Positions 57,095 through 64,000 of a stretch of 64,000 bases of DNA are shown here, one piece after another. The notes under the pieces are model-generated. The model did not search any database. It was not told where the DNA came from and saw nothing but the letters and a program-made list of their open reading frames with translations. The position numbers and the translations under genes were made by a program. The stretch spans positions 682,001-746,000 of the forward strand of contig NZ_WSTB01000001.1 of the NCBI RefSeq assembly GCF_009789235.1, read 5' to 3'. Numbering within the stretch: position 1 is the stretch's first letter; each line of letters begins with the position of its first letter. Source of the stretch: Flavobacterium hydrocarbonoxydans. Lineage in GTDB: Bacteria; Bacteroidota; Bacteroidia; Flavobacteriales; Flavobacteriaceae.

Positions 57095-57877
57095 ATGAAA
57101 ACAATATTATATCGCATCTTACTGTTAATGATTGCATTAACTGGCATTAATACTTTTGCTCAAAACAATCACTTTATTCAAAATGGCGTAATCGAATTTG
57201 AAAAAAAATCGAACATGTACGCTTTGATTACAAAAAAAATAAAGGGAGAAACAGATAGTTACTACCAGGCCGCTTTTGAAGGTTATAAAAAAACCAATCC
57301 GCAATTTAAAACGGTAAAAAGTACACTTAGTTTTTCAAAAAATAAAAGTTTATACAAATGGGATGAAACCAATCAATCAACAACCAACAACTGGATTGCT
57401 GATGATGCTATGGCAAATTTAAAAAATATTATTGCCACAGATCTTGATACCCAAACCAGCATTACTCAAAAAAACATTTACGATGATTTATATTTAGTAA
57501 AAGACAGTTTACGTAAAATTAACTGGAAAATTACTGATGAAACAAGAGAAATTGCGGGTTATGAATGTCGCAGAGCAAATGCCATAATTCTTGATTCTGT
57601 TTATGTGGTGGCCTATTATACCATTCAAATTCCATTTTCAGGAGGTCCAGAATCATTTACAGGCTTACCCGGTACCATTTTAGGATTGGCTATGCCTCAC
57701 GAAAACATGACGTGGTTTGCTACAAAAGTTACTGAAATTACCGTACCGGAAAAAGATTTAGCTCCGCCAACAAAAGGAAAACCTACTGACAATAAAGAAC
57801 TAAACAAAACACTTTTGGAAGCTTTGAAAGATTGGGGAAAATGGGCGAGAAAAACGCTGCAAGCCTACTCCTTATAA
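57095..57877 (+). CDS. GLPGLI family exported protein
   Basis: A 260-residue protein. I start at the ATG at 57095, which opens a signal peptide (MKTILYRILLLMIALTGINTFAQ); the longer frame at 57065 overlaps the previous gene. The family motif appears as FTGLPGTILGLAMP near residue 190, preceded by GYECRRANAI and VVAYYTIQIPFSGGP. Family function is unknown; members often follow OMP_b-brl_3 receptors, as here. The N-terminal domain of the PNGase at 2480-4171 looks distantly related. Confidence 0.9.
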   Translation: MKTILYRILLLMIALTGINTFAQNNHFIQNGVIEFEKKSNMYALITKKIKGETDSYYQAAFEGYKKTNPQFKTVKSTLSFSKNKSLYKWDETNQSTTNNWIADDAMANLKNIIATDLDTQTSITQKNIYDDLYLVKDSLRKINWKITDETREIAGYECRRANAIILDSVYVVAYYTIQIPFSGGPESFTGLPGTILGLAMPHENMTWFATKVTEITVPEKDLAPPTKGKPTDNKELNKTLLEALKDWGKWARKTLQAYSL

Positions 57878-57909
57878 GGAACTATTAAAACTTTTTATTA
57901 AAAAAAAAT

Positions 57910-57939
57910 GGCTCAGAAGTTTTTCTGGGCCTTTTTTTT
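57910..57939 (+). terminator. Terminator of the receptor-GLPGLI unit
   Basis: GGCTCAGAA / TTCTGGGCC hairpin followed by a run of eight T, 32 bases after the GLPGLI stop codon. Confidence 0.88.
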
Positions 57940-58111
57940 AATCCTACCCATAACCAATAGTATCTAAACTTAAAATATCTTTTGCTTCTTCTTATCACAA
58001 AAGGTTTTAATCTCTGCCGCAAGCAAAATTGTCTTCTTAAAACTTCAGAATAATACCTAAAAATCCCAATAGTTACAGTACTTAGAAAAATTTCATTAAA
58101 AAAATATAAAA

Positions 58112-58147
58112 AATAAGTACCTTATTAAGTATAAATACTTATATTTG
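58112..58147 (+). promoter_or_regulatory. nirB promoter with NarL-like heptamers
   Basis: A perfect -7 box TATATTTG (58140-58147) lies 26 bases before the ATG, without a -33 TTTG at 19 bases. Just upstream are inverted repeats AATAAG-TAC-CTTATT (58112-58126) and AAGTATAAATACTT (58127-58140). Two heptamers match the NarL consensus TACYYMT: ATAAGTA (58113-58119, reverse) and TACTTAT (58136-58142). Confidence 0.45.
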
Positions 58148-58173
58148 CGTAGTAATACTTAATTAAAGAAATC

Positions 58174-60687
58174 ATGATTAGAGTAATAGTAGTTGGAAAC
58201 GGCATGGTTGGTTATAAATTTTGCGAAAAATTCATTGCAAAATCAGGACAGGAAAAGTATCAGATTACCGTATTTGGAGAAGAACCCAGACGTGCTTACG
58301 ACCGTGTTCACCTGAGTGAATACTTTGGAGGAAAAACCGCGGATGACCTATCTTTATCCACTAGCGAATGGTATGCAGAAAACAATATTACTCTAAATAC
58401 TTCTGAGTTAATTATTGATATTAACAGAGAAGACAAAACGATACGCACACATTTAGAAAAAACACATACGTACGATTACTTAGTTCTGGCAACAGGTTCT
58501 TCGGCATTTGTTCCACCAATTGATGGGGTTGAGAAAGAAGGTGTTTTTGTTTACAGAACCATAGAAGATCTGGATGCTATTATGGCCTACGCCAAAAAAA
58601 TAAAACAAAAAGGAGCTACCGAAGCTGCTGTTTTAGGTGGAGGATTATTAGGCCTTGAAGCGGCAAAAGCGGTTCGCGATTTAGGTTTGAATCCGCATGT
58701 GGTTGAATTTGCACCAAGACTGATGCCAAGACAGCTGGACAAAGGCGCGAGCGATATGCTGCAGTCTAAAATTGAAGAATTAAATATCGGAATACACCTT
58801 AATAAAGCGACACAATATATAGACGGAAAAGAGTCCATAACAGGAATGATGTTTGCCAATGATGAATTGTTAAAAGTTGATATGTTGGTTATATCTGCCG
58901 GAATCAAACCTCGTGACGAATTGGCTAGAGTTTCAGGACTTGAAGTAGGTTTACGAGGCGGAGTTGTGGTAAACAATCAGATGCAAACATCGGATCCTTC
59001 TATCTTCGCGATTGGCGAAGTGGCGCTTTACAACCAAAATATTTACGGATTGGTCGCTCCGGGATACGAAATGGCAGATGTTGCTGCCGAGCAAATCCTG
59101 AATGGTACCAAAACCATGAGAGAAACCATCGATATGTCAACACAATTGAAGTTAATTGGTGTTGAAGTTGCGAGTTTTGGTGATCCTTTTATCGAAAACA
59201 ATGATGTAACCGCTATTGTTTACGAAAATAAATTATCCGGAATTTACAAAAGAATCAACGTTACCAAAGATTCTAAAACCTTATTAGGCGGAATTTTGGT
59301 AGGAGATTCGAGCGACTACAACTCTCTTTTTCAGATTTATAGCAATGCGATGGCCTTGCCTAAAAATCCAGAAGATTTAATTCTCGGTTCCAGAGACGGT
59401 TCTGGTGGTTCTACTTTAGGAAGCGCCATGGATTTGCCTGATACTGCTGTTATTTGTTCTTGCGAAAATGTAACCAAAGGAGCAATTTGCTGTTCTATAT
59501 TAGACGAAAGCTGCTCGACTTTATCAGATGTTGTCAAACTTACCAAAGCGACTTCAGGTTGTGGTGGCTGCAAACCAATGGTTTCTGACTTGGTAAAAGC
59601 GACTCAAAAATCATTAGGAAAAGAAGTAAAAGATGTTATTTGCGAACACTTTAACTACAATCGTCAGGAATTGTTCGATTTGGTAAAAATCAATAAATAC
59701 GAGAATTATTATGATGTTTTAGATCATCATGGTACAGGCGATGGCTGTGAGGTTTGTAAGCCAGTTGTAGCTTCTATCTTCTCAAGTATTTACAACGATA
59801 CAGCCAACAAACACGTTACGACACAAGATACCAACGACCGATTTTTAGCTAATATTCAACGTAACGGAACCTATTCTGTAGTACCAAGAGTTGCCGGTGG
59901 AGAAATCACAGCTGAAAAACTAATTGTCATTGGTGAAGTGGCCAAACAATTTGATTTATACACTAAAATTACCGGAGCTCAGCGTGTCGATTTATTTGGT
60001 GCACATTTGAATGATTTACCAAAAATCTGGAAAATATTAATTGATAATGGTTTCGAAAGTGGTCACGCTTACGGAAAATCATTAAGAGCTGTAAAAAGCT
60101 GCGTAGGAAACGCCTGGTGTCGCTACGGAATGGACGATAGTGCTGGTTTTGCCATCGAACTAGAAAACAGATACAAAGGAATCCGTTCTCCGCATAAACT
60201 AAAAGGTGGTGTTTCTGCCTGCATTCGTGAATGTGCCGAAGCCCGCGGAAAAGATTTTGGACTGATTGCCGTAGAAGGTGGATGGAATTTATACATCGCA
60301 GGAAATGGCGGTGCCAACCCAAAACACGCTGTTTTATTGGCGGAACAAATCGATAAAGAAACGGTTATCAAATACATGGATCGCTTCCTGATGTACTACA
60401 TTCGTACTGCGGGACCGCTAATCAGAACATCAACCTGGTTAGAAAAACTGGACGGTGGCTTGGATTATCTGAAAGAAGTAATCATCGAAGATAGTTTAGG
60501 AATTTGCGATACATTAGAAGCTGAAATGCAGACACTGGTAAATACTTTTGAATGCGAATGGAAACAGGTACTTGAAAAACCAAGATTATTGAAACGTTTC
60601 AATCACTTTGTTAACTCGGATGAAAAAGATGACAATGTCGTTTTTGTTCCGTTAAGAGATCAAAAAATGCCAAAAGCCTGGACTTAA
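58174..60687 (+). CDS. nirB: NADH-dependent nitrite reductase large subunit
   Basis: An 837-residue cytoplasmic enzyme reducing nitrite to ammonium with NADH. The N-terminal FAD/NAD domain (1-400) shows VVGNGMVGYKF, LVLATGSSAFVPP and AVLGGGLLGLEAA. Two BFD-like [2Fe-2S] regions follow (about 428-475, CSCENVTKG...CGGCKP, and about 490-535 with CEVCKP). The sulfite/nitrite reductase half shows TGAQRVDLFGAHLNDLPKIW and the siroheme/[4Fe-4S] cysteines in SCVGNAWCRYG and ACIRECAEARGKDFG. Length is normal. nirD follows, but after an unusually long gap containing repeats. Confidence 0.96.
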   Translation: MIRVIVVGNGMVGYKFCEKFIAKSGQEKYQITVFGEEPRRAYDRVHLSEYFGGKTADDLSLSTSEWYAENNITLNTSELIIDINREDKTIRTHLEKTHTYDYLVLATGSSAFVPPIDGVEKEGVFVYRTIEDLDAIMAYAKKIKQKGATEAAVLGGGLLGLEAAKAVRDLGLNPHVVEFAPRLMPRQLDKGASDMLQSKIEELNIGIHLNKATQYIDGKESITGMMFANDELLKVDMLVISAGIKPRDELARVSGLEVGLRGGVVVNNQMQTSDPSIFAIGEVALYNQNIYGLVAPGYEMADVAAEQILNGTKTMRETIDMSTQLKLIGVEVASFGDPFIENNDVTAIVYENKLSGIYKRINVTKDSKTLLGGILVGDSSDYNSLFQIYSNAMALPKNPEDLILGSRDGSGGSTLGSAMDLPDTAVICSCENVTKGAICCSILDESCSTLSDVVKLTKATSGCGGCKPMVSDLVKATQKSLGKEVKDVICEHFNYNRQELFDLVKINKYENYYDVLDHHGTGDGCEVCKPVVASIFSSIYNDTANKHVTTQDTNDRFLANIQRNGTYSVVPRVAGGEITAEKLIVIGEVAKQFDLYTKITGAQRVDLFGAHLNDLPKIWKILIDNGFESGHAYGKSLRAVKSCVGNAWCRYGMDDSAGFAIELENRYKGIRSPHKLKGGVSACIRECAEARGKDFGLIAVEGGWNLYIAGNGGANPKHAVLLAEQIDKETVIKYMDRFLMYYIRTAGPLIRTSTWLEKLDGGLDYLKEVIIEDSLGICDTLEAEMQTLVNTFECEWKQVLEKPRLLKRFNHFVNSDEKDDNVVFVPLRDQKMPKAWT

Positions 60688-60706
60688 CTTTATACATAAT
60701 TTTTTA

Positions 60707-60838
60707 AACACATAGAAACATAGCTCCTAAGATTGGATAAAGACGTTTCACTTGCATAAAAACACATAGCTATGTGTGAGAAACATGTTTCTTTTTACAA
60801 CCTTTTTCAAAGTCAAAAAACTATGATTTCTATGTGTT
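60707..60838. repeat. ACACATAG-family palindromic repeat, copy 2
   Basis: Bounded by AACACATAG (60707) and CTATGTGTT (to 60838) with central palindrome ACACATAGCTATGTGT at 60762-60777. Internal text GACGTTTCACTTGCAT and GTGTGAGAAAC...GTTTCTTTTTACAACC closely matches copy 3. It lies between nirB and nirD. Confidence 0.85.
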
Positions 60839-60884
60839 TAAATTCAGCTCCAAAAAAAGAAAAAAATCAAAACGTTTGCTGTCC

Positions 60885-60945
60885 TTCTTACCCTCTTTTT
60901 TACTGCGCCATCAAACTCTCTTGATTGTAAAAAGAGGGATAAGAA
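60885..60945. repeat. Hairpin in the nirB-nirD gap
   Basis: TTCTTACCCTCTTTTT (60885-60900) pairs with AAAAAGAGGGATAAGAA (60929-60945) with one bulge, enclosing a smaller TCAA/TTGA stem. With the repeat just before it, it may separate or adjust nirB and nirD expression. Confidence 0.6.
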
Positions 60946-60969
60946 ACAGAAACACAAAAGTATCATACC

Positions 60970-61347
60970 ATGGAAGAAATCTTAAATCAATACGAAACGG
61001 TACATCCGAACGATGCCAAAATATGGTTCAAAGCTGGAAAAATAAGTGATTTTCCAACCAACCGTGGTGGCTGCATTAAATACAAAAACAAACAAATTGC
61101 CATTTTTAATTTTACGCGCCGTAACGAATGGTACGCTTGTCAAAATGCCTGTCCGCATAAAATGGAAATGGTTCTGGCAAGAGGAATGACGGGTTCTGCG
61201 GATGATATTCCTAAAATTGCCTGCCCAATGCACAAAAAAACCTTCTCATTAGTAGATGGTTCTAACCTTAACGGAGAGGATTATAAAATTGCAACCTATC
61301 CTATAAAAGTGGTTGAAGACGAAGTTTTTGTTGGGTTTCTGGATTAG
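60970..61347 (+). CDS. nirD: Nitrite reductase small subunit (Rieske-type)
   Basis: A 125-residue Rieske-fold partner of NirB. The cluster motifs are CQNACPHKM and CPMHKK, giving C-x-x-x-C-x-H and C-x-x-H rather than the textbook C-x-H; the ligand set is therefore Cys/His-rich with one extra Cys. It starts 282 bases after nirB, whereas the two genes normally lie very close. Part of the same nitrite-to-ammonium enzyme. Confidence 0.93.
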   Translation: MEEILNQYETVHPNDAKIWFKAGKISDFPTNRGGCIKYKNKQIAIFNFTRRNEWYACQNACPHKMEMVLARGMTGSADDIPKIACPMHKKTFSLVDGSNLNGEDYKIATYPIKVVEDEVFVGFLD

Positions 61348-61355
61348 AAAAAAAA

Positions 61356-61450
61356 ATGTAAAATGTAAAATGTGTGATGTAAAATGTGAGATGTAAGATG
61401 TGAATTGTGAAAGATCAGTTACTTTTTACTTTTTACAATTCACATTTCAC
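61356..61450. repeat. Degenerate ATGTAAA tandem with inverted arm
   Basis: Repeats of ATGTAAA and ATGTGA/ATGTAAG run from 61356 to about 61410, followed by inverted text (GATGTGAATTGT against ACAATTCACATTTC). Low-complexity intergenic repeat between nirD and the DUF4202 gene. Confidence 0.75.
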
Positions 61451-61473
61451 TATTAGCTTTCTTCTAATTTCCG

Positions 61474-61481
61474 TATCTTTG
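61474..61481 (+). promoter_or_regulatory. -7 box of the DUF4202 gene
   Basis: TATCTTTG matches TAnnTTTG exactly, 20 bases before the ATG at 61502. No good -33 TTTG is visible at the usual spacing. Confidence 0.5.
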
Positions 61482-61501
61482 AAATCTATATTTCCATAAA
61501 A

Positions 61502-62086
61502 ATGAACACACCTTTTCAAAAAGCCAGCGAGTGGATTGATGCCGAAAATGCACAAGATCCCAACATCGAAATAGACCAAAACACTGAGTATCCAAAAGAG
61601 CTATTGTACTCGAACAGAATGTACGAAAAGCTGATGCAATTTGCTCCGGAAGCTTCGGAAGAAGTGAAGATTGCAGCAAAAGCACAACATATCTGTCGTT
61701 GGAAAGTAGCACGCGAATCGTATCCAATGGATCGTGTGGGGTATTTGAAATGGAGAGAAGAACTTAAAAAATTTCATGCTAGAACTACAGCTGAAATTCT
61801 GGAAAAAGCAGGCTATGATCAAACTTTTATTGATCGTGTTTCTTTTTTAATCGAAAAGAAATTACTTAAAAAAGATGCCGAAACCCAACTCTTAGAAGAT
61901 GTTATTTGTCTGGTATTTTTGGATTATTACTTAGAGCCATTTGTACAAAAACACGACGAGGAAAAATTAAAAAACATCATCAAAAAAACCTGGGATAAAA
62001 TGTCTGACAATGGGCATCAGGAAGCTTTGAAAATCAAGTATTCAGAAGAAAATCTTAACTTAATAAAAGCATCTTTAGGATTATAA
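61502..62086 (+). CDS. DUF4202 domain protein
   Basis: A 194-residue, largely alpha-helical cytoplasmic protein. DUF4202 features: FQKASEWIDAENAQDPN at the start, EVKIAAKAQHICRWKVARESYPMDRVGYLKWREELKKFHA with His and Arg in an HD-like helix arrangement, and EDVICLVFLDYYLEPF. The ordered His/Asp/Asp residues suggest a metal-binding helical hydrolase fold, but no reaction is known. Neighbours are nitrite reductase genes, an association I recall as recurrent in Flavobacteriia. Confidence 0.9.
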   Translation: MNTPFQKASEWIDAENAQDPNIEIDQNTEYPKELLYSNRMYEKLMQFAPEASEEVKIAAKAQHICRWKVARESYPMDRVGYLKWREELKKFHARTTAEILEKAGYDQTFIDRVSFLIEKKLLKKDAETQLLEDVICLVFLDYYLEPFVQKHDEEKLKNIIKKTWDKMSDNGHQEALKIKYSEENLNLIKASLGL

Positions 62087-62089
62087 ATA

Positions 62090-62277
62090 AACCCATTGCG
62101 TAATTGTTTTAACACATAGAAAACATAGCTTATTGAACTCAAAAAAAGGCGTTTCACTTACATCAAAACACATAGCTATGTGTGAGAAACTAGTTTCTTT
62201 TTACAACCTTTTTTAGATAAAAAAAACTATGTTTTCTATGTGTTTAATTACATTTTTATTTATTACACCCAATGGTT
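62090..62277. repeat. ACACATAG-family palindromic repeat, copy 3 with outer arms
   Basis: Core 62111-62244 is bounded by AACACATAG / CTATGTGTT with central ACACATAGCTATGTGT at 62168-62183. Outer arms AACCCATTGCGTAATT and ATTACACCCAATGGTT correspond to those of copy 1. Very similar to copy 2 in the same orientation. Confidence 0.85.
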
Positions 62278-62294
62278 ATTAATAAATTACTTAA

Positions 62295-64000
62295 ATGAAA
62301 AAAAGCAATCAGGAAGTTGCAGACAAAATTACTTTCAAAAATTTACGCCGCTTGTATTTTTTTGCACTCTGGACTATTGCTATTACGGTCATTTTAAGTC
62401 AGATTTTAATTCAGTACAACTTAAATCAGCAGCTTAGCGATTCGAAAATTATCAATATTTCCGGAAAACAAAGAATGCTGAGCCAGCGAATTGCCAAGGA
62501 AGTGCTGATTCTGAATTTTGTTGCTGACAAAGCCGAATCCAAACAGATTTTGCATCTGAAAAATATTGTCTCTCTTTGGAAAACCAATCAGAATGCTCTG
62601 GAAAATGGCAGTGCTGTTTTGGGTTTTCCGAAAGAAAAAAGTCCTGAACTTTCGAAATTATATCTTGAGATCAATCCGGTTTTTTCTAAAATCGTCACTA
62701 CAACCGATTTGTTTTTACTGAATTTAGAACAAAAAAAGAATCTCGCTGACAATTCTGAGTTAGTCAAAATCATTCTCCAAAACGAAGGTGTCTTTCTGTC
62801 GAAAATGAATCAGATTGTGAGTCAGTACGACAAAGAAGCACATGAAAAAGTTACCGAACAACGCCAAATAGAATACTGGATTTTCGCCTTTACCCTACTC
62901 GTTTTATTGCTGGAATTCTTATTCATTTTTAAACCTACCAACAAAAAAGTCGAAAAGCTTATTTCGAAACTTTTATCATCAGAAAAGAAAGCTTTAAAAC
63001 TCGCTTATGACACTGAAATCATTAGTGAAATCAAAGAAAACTCGGTAAAAGAATTAAAATCTCTGAATTACGCCATGGAAAATACGCTGCTTTATAGCCG
63101 TATTGCGCCCGATGGCTCGATCATTCATATAGGAGAAAAATTTGCAAAACTCCTGAACTATACTAAGTTTTCATCTAATAAAAAATTCTCAGAAGTTTTG
63201 ACTACCGATGAGAAAGAGCAAATTAATATCGATAGAATTCTTTTTGAAAAACAAAGAAGTGGCTGGCAGGGCGAAATTAAAATCATCAACAAAGAAGATC
63301 AGACGATTTGGCTTGATTTATCGATGGTTCCGGTTATGATAAAAAAAGGTGAATTAGAGCTTTTAATTGTTTGCTTTAACATTACCGAACGCAAAAAAGC
63401 ACAACGCGAAGTCGAACGCCTGAACATCGAGAACAGTACCGAAAAAATCAATCAGCAGAAGATTATTTCGAGTAAAATTGTCGAGAATCAGGAGAACGAA
63501 CAAAACAGAATTGCCAAAGAAATTCACGACGGAATTGGGCAAATGCTCACCGGCCTTAAGTTTAGTCTGGAAAGCATCAATCTGGATGACAAGGAAAAAG
63601 CTGCCGTAAAAATCGAATATTTAAAGAAACTTTCACTCGATATTATCAAAGGGGTCCGTACGGCAACTTTCAACCTGATGCCACCGGAATTGAGCGATCA
63701 TGGCATTGTTTCCTCGATTACTAAACTAACTCAGGAACTCTCGAAACTGACCGGAAAAGAGATTCTGTTTTACAATAAAACCGATTTTGATCAGCGCCTG
63801 GATTCTCTTATCGAAATCAATATTTACCGACTAACGCAGGAAGCCATTAACAACGCCATAAAATACGCCGAATCTTCGCATATTATTGTACAGCTTTCGC
63901 ATAGCGAAACCTTGCTAAGCATCATCATTGACGACAACGGAAAAGGTTTTGATAAACACGCAGTCGATAAAAAACGCAACAGCGAATCCGGAATGGGTTT
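62295..64000 (+). CDS. NarX-like sensor histidine kinase (3' end beyond window)
   Basis: An open frame of 568 codons running off the window, starting at the ATG at 62295. Helix 1 (about residues 18-38, LYFFALWTIAITVILSQILI) is followed by a PilJ/NarX-type sensor segment with ISGKQRMLSQRIAKE (near residue 58), the P-box-like signature seen in nitrate sensors. A second helix (about 195-215) leads to a PAS domain (about 265-370, ending NITERKKAQ), then a NarL-partner type kinase core (HisKA_3-like) with phospho-acceptor His411 in AKEIHDGIGQ and the N-box RLTQEAINNAIKYA, G-box DDNGKGF. Next to nirBD, it probably senses nitrate or nitrite. Its response regulator is likely just outside the window. 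Confidence 0.88.
   Translation, partial: MKKSNQEVADKITFKNLRRLYFFALWTIAITVILSQILIQYNLNQQLSDSKIINISGKQRMLSQRIAKEVLILNFVADKAESKQILHLKNIVSLWKTNQNALENGSAVLGFPKEKSPELSKLYLEINPVFSKIVTTTDLFLLNLEQKKNLADNSELVKIILQNEGVFLSKMNQIVSQYDKEAHEKVTEQRQIEYWIFAFTLLVLLLEFLFIFKPTNKKVEKLISKLLSSEKKALKLAYDTEIISEIKENSVKELKSLNYAMENTLLYSRIAPDGSIIHIGEKFAKLLNYTKFSSNKKFSEVLTTDEKEQINIDRILFEKQRSGWQGEIKIINKEDQTIWLDLSMVPVMIKKGELELLIVCFNITERKKAQREVERLNIENSTEKINQQKIISSKIVENQENEQNRIAKEIHDGIGQMLTGLKFSLESINLDDKEKAAVKIEYLKKLSLDIIKGVRTATFNLMPPELSDHGIVSSITKLTQELSKLTGKEILFYNKTDFDQRLDSLIEINIYRLTQEAINNAIKYAESSHIIVQLSHSETLLSIIIDDNGKGFDKHAVDKKRNSESGMG

Noticed and set aside
61356..61450. Possible CRISPR-like repeats
   Set aside because: The units are only 7-9 bases, degenerate, without spacers; they are a microsatellite.

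Overview
The window is AT-rich DNA from a member of the Bacteroidota, most likely a soil or plant-associated Flavobacterium. The evidence is a SusC/SusD pair, many signal peptides and lipoboxes, GLPGLI and META-domain proteins, -33/-7 promoters of the form TTTG-N19-TAnnTTTG, and the intergenic palindromes typical of that genus. I see no transposase, integrase, phage gene, rRNA or CRISPR array.

Positions 1282-36788 hold a large glycan-utilisation locus whose enzyme set matches complete breakdown of protein N-glycans. One minus-strand unit (30438 down to 9611) encodes a GH92 mannosidase, a sodium:solute symporter, a GH130 mannosyl-GlcNAc phosphorylase, a CBM9-like protein, a TIM-barrel lipoprotein of unknown activity, a glycosylasparaginase, LacZ-type GH2, GH20, GH29, a second GH92 and a PA14-containing GH3. 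It ends at a clear terminator (9512-9548). A second minus-strand unit (9266 down to 1282) encodes SusC, SusD, a PNGase F-like amidase with an extra N-terminal domain, and an Asp-box (BNR_2) lipoprotein. A divergent LytS/LytR-type two-component pair (30566-32398) sits at the head of the first unit. Next come a NagB/PIG-L fusion and a second, multidomain GH29, each on the minus strand. Four promoters in this region (SusC, GH92, NagB, GH29) share an 18-bp motif at near-constant distance from a -7 box, which suggests one regulon. The logic is: release glycans outside the cell, trim them in the periplasm, import small products, phosphorolyse Man-GlcNAc in the cytoplasm and feed GlcN6P into glycolysis. 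One step, cleavage of the chitobiose core, has no recognised enzyme; the unknown TIM-barrel lipoprotein is the best local candidate.

Positions 37064-44395 are unrelated: a siderophore-type TonB receptor with a PepSY membrane protein, a lysine-rich protein, three tRNA genes (Ser-GCT, Pro-TGG, Arg-TCT, all minus strand), a thiolase and an NlpC/P60 peptidase.

Positions 44535-53877 carry an AraC regulator divergent from an MdaB/quinol-monooxygenase/DUF3291 cassette, a methyltransferase divergent from a LysR regulator, a DUF2130 protein, a second GH20 and two adjacent META-domain lipoproteins.

Positions 54292-57877 hold a TonB-type beta-barrel followed by a GLPGLI protein. Positions 58174-64000 are a nitrite-reduction segment: nirB, nirD, a DUF4202 protein and a NarX-like sensor kinase cut by the window end. 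Several intergenic regions contain dispersed palindromic repeats, one of which is present in three copies.
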